From: Gaeumannomyces sp. JS-464
Taxonomy: Eukaryota > Ascomycota > Sordariomycetes > Magnaporthales > Magnaporthaceae
Reading direction: 5' to 3'
Length of the DNA stretch: 64,000 bases
NCBI GenBank assembly: GCA_002197995.1
Contig: NGZR01000001.1
Coordinates: 2,976,001 to 3,040,000, forward strand
The notes beneath the pieces were generated by a model, which was not told the DNA's origin, did no database searches, and saw nothing but the letters and a program-made list of their open reading frames with translations. Below, in pieces: positions 55,966 through 64,000 of this stretch. A program made the position numbers and the translations under genes. How positions within the stretch are numbered: position 1 is the first letter of the stretch; each line of letters begins with the position of its first letter.

Positions 55966-58164
55966 CAATTTTTAGCATTGCGCTGTTAGTGCACACTGTT
56001 AATTTGCATATAATTTTTTAGCACCCGCTAAATTAACGACCCAATACTAATAAACACGCCCGTTAACGGCGCTAGCAACGGTACCATGCCGTTGCTAACG
56101 GCCCCCCCTCCCCCCTTTAGCTAACAGGGTGGCGCACGCTTTTTTTAAGGGCCTTTCGGGTTAAAAGAGCGCGTCGCTGCCGTACCGGCCCCCGCGCTTT
56201 TTAACGCACACGCATGTAAACACGCCGTCCCCGTTGCGAAACGCGTAACACCCGATAAGGCTTAAACAGGGTTAGGAAAACCCCTACGGCGTTAGCACCG
56301 ACACAAGTGCCCCTTTCCCTTCCCTTTTACCTTACACCCTAACGACACCCCTTTTTAGCCCTAGCCCTACCTTTTCCTTAAGCCTTCCACGCGTTATAAC
56401 GCCTCCCCCCCTCCCTAGCTTAAAGGCCTAACCTCCGGTTGGCCGCAGCGGCCGCGGAAGAGATAATCGCGAGTTTTACGCGTAAATAAAGTTAAACGGC
56501 TTTAATTTGCGCTACGTTAGCCCGATCGATAAACGCCGGCATCGCCTTTTTACCCCCCGAAGCGGCGCGCGAGGCGCACGGCTGGAAAGTTTGCTTTTTG
56601 AAATACGCGAAAAAAGCGCTGCTAGGCTAGCCAGCCCCTTTTCGGGGGGACGGAAAAGCTTTTGCAACTTTTAAACCTAATAACGCGCTTGGCACATAAC
56701 GCTCGGCCCCGACTATTTACGCGGACGCGGCTTGTACGGGTTTTTAACAGCCTTAGCTACCCGTATAAGCCTTAAAAAACCGTGCACCCCGGGCACCCCG
56801 GGAGCCCCGCTTACCCGCCGGCTTTAAACCCGATTATTAAATTTTAATTAAAATCCCGGAAAAACGGCAGGCTTAAGCTAACAGCTAAACGGGTTTTAGC
56901 ATTTGCAAAACCCTCGCTAATAACAAAAACCTTCCGTTTACTATAGCGGACGTTTTAAAAGCTTACCGAATTTTAACGGGATTTGTATTATTAAAGCTAA
57001 AACAACCGATATTTAGGATCGGCTTTTTAGCACCGCTCGCAGCTAGGCCGTTTGTATAACGCCGAACGGGTTAAAAAGCCCGAACTTTAGCTTAACTACG
57101 TCGTTTCCAAATGCCTAACCATTTTGGTAAACGGCTTTAAATAAAAAATCCCGGTATTCGAAAAAACTGGTTTGGGAAAAGCTAAAGCCTAAATAAAGAT
57201 TAAACCGGTAAGCGTTATGCCTTTCGGGGCCGGCGCAAACTATTAAAAGCGTATATCGTGGATTATATCCTTTTATACACGCGTAGCTAGGTTTAAACTT
57301 TAAGGGATAACTTTTTTTTACGCCGCGTTTAACGACACCCGCCGGTTATTTAACATACCTTAGGTTGCCACGGTTTTTACGTGGCCCGTAATTGCGCTTA
57401 AGCCGATAAGTGTTTTTAATGCGGGAAAATAAATAATGGCCAGCACGTATAGCCGTGTACGGCTCTTTTGCAATGCGTAAATTGCTCGGGCCCGTATTTT
57501 ACCAACCAACCGAACTGTTTTATAAAGCTTATACGGGTAAACGGAATGCTAAAGCACTTAACTTATAGGGAAAAAAGTGCTGTTAAAAGGTTAAACGCGC
57601 AAGCGTACCGGGCGGCGGCAAATAGGGCGGCGGAAGCCGTTACGGCCGCGGCTGTTGCCGTTACCACCGCTAACACCCCTCCCGCAACCGCTGCTATTAC
57701 GGGCAACCCCGCCGTAGTTATTAACTCGATAGCGAACTTTACAACCGCTGCAGCTATTACAATTAACGCCGTTGTTATTACGGCTATTACCGCCGATGTT
57801 AGCCCCGCGGCCGATACCGTTAACACCGCTATTTTCGCCACCTTTGCCGCCGCCGTTGCCGCCGCCGTTATAAGCCCGGCAAATTCGCCGGCCTTTGAAA
57901 GCGTGGCCCGTTCGGCTGGCAAGGAAAAGCACTTTGCAACAAAACCTAAAGTTAGCTTTAATAACTAATACGAAGTATTAGCGAATATGGAGTTAAACTT
58001 TCCCAAACCAGAAAAGGTTATTAAAATAAACGAAAACCCCCCGGGAAATGCCAGCGTTCCCGCCAGCCAACAGCTTTAAAACTAAAGCCCTTAATACACT
58101 ACCGCCGCTTTTATTTATGCCAGCAGCCAACCGGATATAATAAGCATATAAGAATAGGCCTTAA
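55966..58164 (+). mobile_element. Probable non-LTR (LINE, Tad-like) retrotransposon 5' half, decayed
   Basis: The zinc-knuckle-like CVNCSGPYFTNQPNCF at 57471-57518 and following RVNGMLKHLTYREKSAVKRL resemble the third CCHC box and tail of gag from fungal Tad-type LINEs. Upstream (57300-57470) the frames NDTRRLFNIP and FTWPVIALKP are gag-like but broken. Pyrimidine-rich DNA at 56090-56420 may be 5' UTR. No endonuclease or RT was seen before the LTR fragment at 58165. Confidence 0.5.
57468..57968 (+). pseudogene. LINE-like gag C-terminal fragment with Ala/Val/Thr-rich repeat
   Basis: A 166-codon frame: CCHC box, basic linker, then a low-complexity run from about residue 45 to 145 made of Ala, Val, Thr, Ile and Asn (GCC/GTT/ACC/ATT codons). 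The opposite strand is also open over the repeat, as expected for such simple triplets. It ends in TAA at 57966. Confidence 0.5.
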
Positions 58165-58398
58165 TATTACGGGGTAAGCCGAAAGCCTGTACGAAGTGAT
58201 TACGATAACCGTAAACGGTAATTAAAGGTTAAAGGCCTATATTGCTATAAGGTAAATACAACAACTTTAGCTTATTCCGGCAATTTGGGAATTGCCTTTT
58301 ACAAGCTGCCTAAATAGCGTGGCCCCCTTGGGCCCCTTATTACGTGCCTGGGGTGCTTTAAGCCTTCACGTAGCTCGGGCCCGTAAATAAAGCTAAAG
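58165..58398 (-). repeat. Fragment of the 284-bp gypsy LTR
   Basis: The reverse complement matches 13690-13933 and 19410-19653 (TATTACGGGGTAAGCCGAAAG at its left end, GGGCCCGTAAATAAAGCTAA at its right). It breaks off after GCTAAAGCT, leaving about 40 bp of the LTR missing. Confidence 0.75.
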
Positions 58399-58740
58399 CT
58401 GTTGGTAGGAGTGGTACTCCTGTAGGCACGGAAATCTCCTAAAAGGAAAAAACAAAGATCTATAAATCTGGAACTGGTGTTTGTAGTAATGCATGTCTGT
58501 ATAGGAATCTAATTACAAAAAGGGGATCACAAAATCCCCTTTTATAAGCTCGTGGGAGCGCACGGCCCGTAGGCTTGCGGCTCCACGAAGCGTGGGCCCT
58601 TTTTGCACGCGCTAAATCACGTGGATTAACACTGGCAATTCTTTCTTTAAACGCGTGCATCGGTAAATGCTCGTTTTCCAAATCCCGGGATTTCACAATA
58701 CTAATAACAAAGGAATCCGGATCTGGTAACCTGCTTTAAA
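58399..58740. other. Structured, less mutated pocket with inverted repeats
   Basis: Contains a perfect hairpin AAAAGGGGAT-CACAAA-ATCCCCTTTT (58518-58543) and a GC-rich palindrome TCGTGG...CCACGA (about 58551-58590). Less AT-rich than both flanks. A 78-codon minus frame (58460-58696) covers the hairpin and has no motifs, so I do not call it a gene. Confidence 0.5.
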
Positions 58741-59119
58741 AACAAAGGAAAAAAGGGCAAAGGGACTGTGCTAAATATCGGTAAGGATTGTAAATAAAAA
58801 CTGTAAATAGGAACAATAGGAAGTGGGGCAATGTCTGGTTAAACGCTTGTGGGATTAGGTAATGCCGGATTAAATGCGCATAATAGCAGTAAATAAACTT
58901 AATAAAAATCTATTGGGCCGTGTGCGTGCTAATCGGTGTAATAAGAAGGAGCAGATCGGAAGGATAACTTAAAGGGCCTGGGATATTTCAAAAGCCGTAG
59001 GCTTTAATCGTTATAATTTGGAACTTAATCTTTACAACCACAAATATCGATATCCCCGCTGCCTGCTTGCCTGTTGCCGATTTTTGCTTTACTATTCTGC
59101 TGTTTAACTAATTACCGCG
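58741..59119. other. AT-rich spacer, no gene seen
   Basis: No open frame or motif. It presumably holds the 5' flank of the Cys-rich pseudogene. Confidence 0.5.
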
Positions 59120-59905
59120 ATGGTGTCCACTCGTTTTAAAGGAGCTGGCAAAGGCAAATCCGTTAAAAAAGGTTAAATTGGCGTTAAAACGGTCCCAAAC
59201 AGTGGCGTTAAAAAAACTCGTGCCAAAAAGGGAAAAGGCAAATCCCTTGCTCGCCCGCGCCCTGCAAAAGGCAAACAAAAATCGTTCCCATGCTTAAATT
59301 GCCTCAATTTTCTTTTGGCCGGCAAGTTCGATAAAATTAGGTGCTTTAACACCGAGCCGGTCGGCAACCGTTGCTAGTCCTGTGCTTTTGGTCATTCGTG
59401 CCAGCCGGTGTAAGTGATCTTTTAGGCCTTGGTTTGCTAATCTTTTGCGCTAACGACCGGTAATCCTAAAATCGCAATAGCTTTAGCCAAAAAGTTTATA
59501 ATTAAATACTTCCGCGAAATTACTATTAACAAGGTATAATGGCTAATCCTTTGTTTGGCTGCTCCAGTGCTTTATTAACCGTGCTTTGGCTGTTCCTAGG
59601 ATTTCGCGAAATGGCGTACCACCACCAAATGCATAATCCTTTTTAAAAAGGAGGAACAGGCCGGTAAGGTTAACGCTAATCTCATTAAAATAAGTGCTGC
59701 TAAGCGGAAAGCGGCGGGCCGCGCTGCCGTTTAGCGTATATTCGATGCGGCGTTCCTGGGAGCAAAGGACAGCCTATTTGGAGCTCCCAACGATAACGAG
59801 GATAAGGACGAAAAAATAGCCGAAAAAGGAAAAAAGGATAAAAGTGCTAGTAATGTCGATAAATAAGCTGGTAATGTGTCCGGTAATAGTGGAGGTTTTT
59901 TTTAA
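59120..59905 (+). pseudogene. Decayed small gene: basic N-terminus, Cys motifs, charged C-terminus
   Basis: From the ATG at 59120 the frame reads a Lys-rich stretch (KGAGKGKSVKKG, stop, KTRAKKGKGKSLARPRPAKG). Then come FPCLNCLNFLLAGKFDKIRC and, after a further stop, SCAFGHSCQPV, giving paired cysteines. Between about 59400 and 59640 no frame is conserved, possibly an intron (a TGCTTTATTAAC branch-like word is present). A second coding block follows (EEQAGKVNANLIKISAAKRK, RIFDAAFLGAKDSLFGAPND, DEKIAEKGKKDKSASNVDK). Three or more stops are each one transition from a sense codon. The layout recalls the spliced Cys-motif gene at 47238, but homology is not shown. Confidence 0.5.
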
Positions 59906-60269
59906 AGCTTAGGATGGTTGTTCGTGGGATCGTTTTCCGGTTGTTTTGGCGTTTTGGTAATCTCGTTTTTTTTAATCACATCGTTAGCCATTTTTAGGTT
60001 ATAACAAATCGATTTTAACCGCTTTCCTTCGCTTTTTTTTATTGTTTTTCGCGCTTTACCTAACCTTCGATTCGTACCGTTATCGTGTTATTTGTAACTA
60101 AATTTTTTAAAGCTTTATTTAGCTGATTTTTAGTTATCGCGTTTGCCGGATTATTTAATCCTGCGATTTAGCGGATTTCGTTAATTTCGCGGCTTTCGTA
60201 AAATTCCTTAAGTGCTATAATATCGATTATAAGCCTTTTTTCCGCTATTATGCTTAATTGTACGAGGCA

Positions 60270-60480
60270 TTAATACAACGAAAAGCTATCGGTATAAATT
60301 ATTAACTTCGGGGCTTTTTGGTTTAGCTTTTTAAAAATCGTTGCGAGCGTTAAATTAAAAACGTAAGCTGTATTAAACCCGTTAACCATCCCGTAAATCT
60401 CACTTGCGAAAATGCTTTTCGTAACCCTTTTGCATTTAACTAACGTCCAATGCAAAATGTTCCCGATTAGTTAAAAGCTG
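60270..60480 (-). pseudogene. copia RNase H remnant
   Basis: Reads HWTLVKCKRVTKSIFASEIY, GMVNGFNTAYVFNLTLATIF, then LIIYTDSFSLY: the W-x(4)-CKRV, E and TDS acidic positions of RNase HI in copia pol. The frame is closed by stops on both sides. Confidence 0.75.
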
Positions 60481-61341
60481 GTTTTTTAATCGTTGGATTT
60501 TTCATTACCTAATACAATTACGAACCACGATTTGTAAATTTAGGTTTAAATTGTTTGCGAATAATCCGTCCACGAAAGCGTAAAGGTTGGTTTTTTGCAA
60601 ATCCAATGAAACGTACTTTAATCCTTTTTATGCGTTATTAATTTGCCATTTAATTTTTTTATTTAGTTTAACCACGTTTTTTTATCCCGGGTTTTTGGCT
60701 TGCGCCGTTACGGAATAGTCGAATGCGGTTTCCGGTTGGCACATGGAATTAATATATGCGTTTCGAGCTTTTTAAACGATATACTTATGGTTTAAGCTTT
60801 TTAAATCGGTTTTTATTAGCTCGAGCCTTTTATTTTGTTTCTTTTGTCGAATTTCGAGCTTATAATTTCCTATTAGGATTTTGCACCCGTTAAAATCGGC
60901 TTCGTTTCCCGGTTTAAAAATCGATTTCGGTTTTGTACGAAAGCTTGCTTTTTAAATCGCTAATTTTTTTTTTATTAAAAAGTTCGGATTTTTAAAATTT
61001 AAAGTGTTGTTTATTTGCATGCCTATAATCCCAAAGCTTTATCCGTTTTCCGAAATAAGCAAGCAAAAATCGTAGCTCGACGTTTAGCAATTTAAGCGCT
61101 TTTTATAATGCTTTTGGTAAGTAACGAACCAGTGCAAGCTTAATTCCGCGATCTTATAAAAGGGCTTAATCACTTTAAATAACGTGCCCGGTTTAAACCA
61201 TGCTAACAACTTTTTAAATAAGCGTAGGAAAACGTTTTTTTGCAGTTTTAATTCCGATTAGGTGTACGTTTAACTAATATCTCGGATTATTAAACTAAAC
61301 TTTATAAGCGTAAGCGATAATGCGATCGTTAGGATTAATCG

Positions 61342-61530
61342 TTAACTGCATTTTATAATCGTAGGAAATTGCGTAAAAATGTTGTGTTTTTCCTTATCGT
61401 TATATCCTATGGCTACGAGTTTCGATTTTTTAAAAGGCTTCGAGGTTTGCTTTTTTACCTCGTTTATAATCCGTAATTTAAAAATCGTAGCTCCGTTAAA
61501 AGTCCTTCCGGTAATCGGCTTAATCATTTT
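61342..61530 (-). pseudogene. copia reverse transcriptase remnant
   Basis: Reads FKLRIINEVKKQTSKPFKKS, KLVAIGYNDKEKHNIFTQFP, TIIK, the RVT_2 block that in intact relatives reads ...SRLV.Q.YND..K...LTQSPTIQR. Only this block remains open. Confidence 0.75.
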
Positions 61531-61939
61531 AGCGCCGATAAATGCGTTTAGTTTTTATTGGGTTAATTGTTTAAATGGTAAACCGGAAGCTGTAATTTTA
61601 CCTTTTTGTTTAAGTCGAATCGCCAATTGGTAGGATTAGTGCTTTTTAGCGTTTAAAAACGTCGTATGCATTTGCCGAGGGCTTCGTTTTACTGTAACTG
61701 CTGGTTGTGCGTTTTTGCAAAGGCGACCTCGTTTATTGGGGACTTTAGGTAATACCGTAATTTTAAACAAAATGGTTGTTTAATTTTAGGGGTTTTTGTT
61801 TTGCTATTTTGCGGCTTTTTTTTTCGGGGGTTTCCTTCGGCGTTTTAGCTGTTCGGGCTTAGGGTACTCGAAAAGTGCTGGCTGCTTTTCGGATTTTTGT
61901 ACGATAGGTTTTTTTGCTTTATGGTAGGGTTTAACCACC

Positions 61940-62760
61940 GTGCTTTTAAAAGTCGCGTTACCGTTAATCGTTTTCACCGTAATTAACGTGTTTGTTATAG
62001 ATAGGACTTTATACGGGCCTTACCATCCGTCCTTTTCCCGGAATACCAAAACCTCGCTTTTTAAAGCCAAAAAGCTCGGAAGTACCCGTTTTATGTTCGG
62101 TCCGTTACGTGCAGCTAGTGCTTTTTGCACACGTCGCTTATCGTGTAAAATCCGGATTTTTGCCATGGCTTTCCTAATTGCAGCGGCTTTTTATATACTT
62201 AGGTTTGTAAAAATGGCGATTCGTTATTAATTCGAGGCATTGTTTTAAAAACGAGCAATATAAGGACAAGTCCGTCGGGGCCGGCCGTGTCGTTTACAGC
62301 TTTCACTGCTTTTTAAAGCACCGATTCGAGGTGCATAGTTAGGCACTTTTGTCGGATAATATTAAAAGCCCGGCGTAAAAGGGCGTAATATTTTTCAATC
62401 TTGCCGATTAACCAGTGCGCCTCGATTAAAACCTGCCTATAAATAATCCCAAAAAGCTTTGCTTCCGTTTGAAATTCGCTCGCGGCGAAGTTAGTACCGG
62501 TATCGTAAGAAATTACGTTAAAAGGCTTTAAATAAACGTCGATCCAGCACCGTTTAAAGGCTTCCCACGTTTTTTTTTACCGACATGTTTTTAAAAAGCG
62601 CTGTAGCATTAAAAGCTGTATTCGTATCGATTATGTAAAGGACTGGCTTATAATCGATGTAAAACACGTTTGTAATTATTTCGTAGTTAAAATCGATATC
62701 GTTTTAAAGTTTAAATCGAAAGCGTTGTAATGCAGGACCCTTTTTTTTAACAAAAATGGC
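61940..62760 (-). pseudogene. copia integrase remnant
   Basis: Reads SYDTGTNFAASEFQTEAKLF (about 62460-62520), then EAHWLIGKIEKYYALLRRAF and AVKAVNDTAG (62280-62420), the catalytic D and E blocks and following helix of fungal copia integrases. The C-terminal SH3-like part (FWYSGKRTDGKARIKSYL, about 61990-62060) follows with stops. Confidence 0.75.
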
Positions 62761-64000
62761 ACATTTGGTTAATTATTGCGAAAGCGTCGCGATTAGCCTC
62801 GTGCTTTGCACGCTTTAAAACGTTCCAAAGTTTGTCGATAAATGGGTGCTTAAAGCGCTTATACACGCGCTTTAGCTTAGCTTCCGTAAGGAAAACTGCT
62901 TCCGCGATTTTTATTTCCGTTATAAAGCTAATTGCCGTCGTAACGTGGGTAACGTCGTCGAAAAAGAACTAAAAGTGGCCGTGCTTTTTTATAATCGGAA
63001 CGCGCGTACCGTCGTTTTTTATAAGCTCGTTGCGCGTGTTATTTAAATAAACGTGCAATGCATCCATATTTGTAAGGCATAGCAAGAAAAAGGTCGGAGT
63101 TAAAACCATAAAAAACGTGATTTAGCCGATTGGGGTCGGAATAGTAATTTCTCCGGTGCTAAAAACAGCTTTTCCTAATCCGAAAATTACGCGTTTTTTA
63201 TGCCTGTTTATATTAACGACGAGATTTGGCTTATGGCGTTAAAGTGCGTGGATTTGATCCTTTCCGGCCGTAAAGGTTATTATTGCACTTATATCCGGAA
63301 GGATCCCTTACCATTGCTTAATGCTTCGGATTTTATATTAAACTAATACTTAATCCGTAAAAACATGGGAATAAAGCTTGCTAAATCCCGAATTTTGGCG
63401 CTTATAAATGCGGTAGGTAAAAGCCTTTTTAATTAGGTATGCGGCCGTGGCGGAAGTTATAAAGTAGCTGTTTTTATAATCCTCCTCTTCCTTTATTTTT
63501 TAATTGTTAAGATTAAAAAATGGCTGTTCCTCCTCGTCGGTGCTTTCGGGCTCCACTAATGCGAGGAATTGGGTGTACCTTTTGCGTGGTTTGTTTTATG
63601 CCTTTTTTTATGCTTTTCATTGTTTTTTAAATCGTCGTTGTTTTTTAAAGAAGTAACGTGTCGATTTGCAATCCGGCCTTTTGCAAATCCAGCAACCGCG
63701 TGTGTATAAACGTAAACGGGGACTTAGTCGAAAGGATTTGGGTTTATATGCTCGGTTTTAACTTCTATTGTCCTTTTTGCGATCCTTGTAATTTTTAAAC
63801 TTCCGTTTTACAAAATGGATGCTAAAGGTGCATGCGTTTTTCTCCATTTGCAAAATGCTTTTTAATTAGGAAAATAGGCTTTTAAAAGTCCGGCTGGGAT
63901 TTATAAAAACGGTTTTAAACTTCGGCACGCTTTAAATTGCCCGTAAAGTGCTCGCAATAAGCTGGTTTTCGTTTTAGTAAAACGGGCCGAAAGCGCGTTA

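Larger units (their letters stand above)
59906..64000 (-). mobile_element. Second Ty1/copia element (different family), decayed, runs off the right edge
   Basis: Read right to left: integrase, reverse transcriptase, RNase H, the copia order. Its motifs differ from the element at 3206-8588. Stops are dense and the DNA is AT-rich. The 3' LTR should lie near 59906-60200 but was not identified; gag and protease should lie beyond about 63000. Confidence 0.75.

Noticed and set aside
57563..57922. 119-codon Ala-rich minus-strand frame
   Set aside because: Shadow of the simple triplet repeat in the gag-like fragment.

Overview
This window looks like nuclear DNA of a filamentous ascomycete (Pezizomycotina). 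The genes have short GT...AG introns of about 55-120 bp with CTAAC/CTGAC-like branch points. The families are fungal: a secreted M28 leucine aminopeptidase, a HET-domain protein, fungal-type protein kinases, pogo/Fot1 transposons and a fungal Helitron. The DNA is split into GC-rich gene islands and AT-rich blocks of decayed transposons. Related repeat copies differ by C/T and G/A transitions, the signature of repeat-induced point mutation (RIP). I could not place the species.

Layout. 1-2719: minus-strand Ty3/gypsy remnant (gag side) with its 5' LTR. 2990-10238: a pogo/Fot1 DNA transposon with TA target duplication, split by a Ty1/copia element with 170-bp LTRs (3206-8588). 10241-13649: AT-rich DNA, short repeats and a lone LTR of the first gypsy family. 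13650-19653: a decayed Ty3/gypsy element with two 284-bp LTRs. 20300-28610: first GC-rich island, holding a five-exon leucine aminopeptidase (23501-24929, +) and a long disordered protein with a conserved N-terminus (25487-27852, -) that carries an apparent frameshift. 28613-34630: a second pogo copy with a duplicated left end, a second gypsy copy, a solo LTR and a LINE-like 5' fragment.

34970-48282: second and largest island. It holds a HET-domain gene (-), a two-exon protein kinase (-), a 78-residue two-exon mini-gene (-) and a four-exon protein kinase (+) of the same unusual architecture as the first. These are followed by an orphan coding fragment and a small spliced Cys-motif gene. A HET protein beside two related kinases suggests a non-self recognition locus, but that is inference from gene content only. 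48300-53211: a large decayed autonomous Helitron (zinc finger, Helitron_like_N, Rep, PIF1-type helicase) on the minus strand. 54248-55170: C-terminal relic of a fungal AAA+ ATPase with a stop, a frameshift and a missing N-terminal part. 55590-58000: LINE-like 5' region and gag remnant. 58165-58398: fragment of the 284-bp gypsy LTR. 59120-59905: decayed basic Cys-rich gene. 59906-64000: minus-strand Ty1/copia remnant (integrase, RT, RNase H) running off the end.

No tRNA, rRNA or CRISPR array was seen. All splice models were made by eye from reading frame, splice signals and family motifs; phases were checked arithmetically for the aminopeptidase, both kinases, the 78-residue gene and the HET exons.
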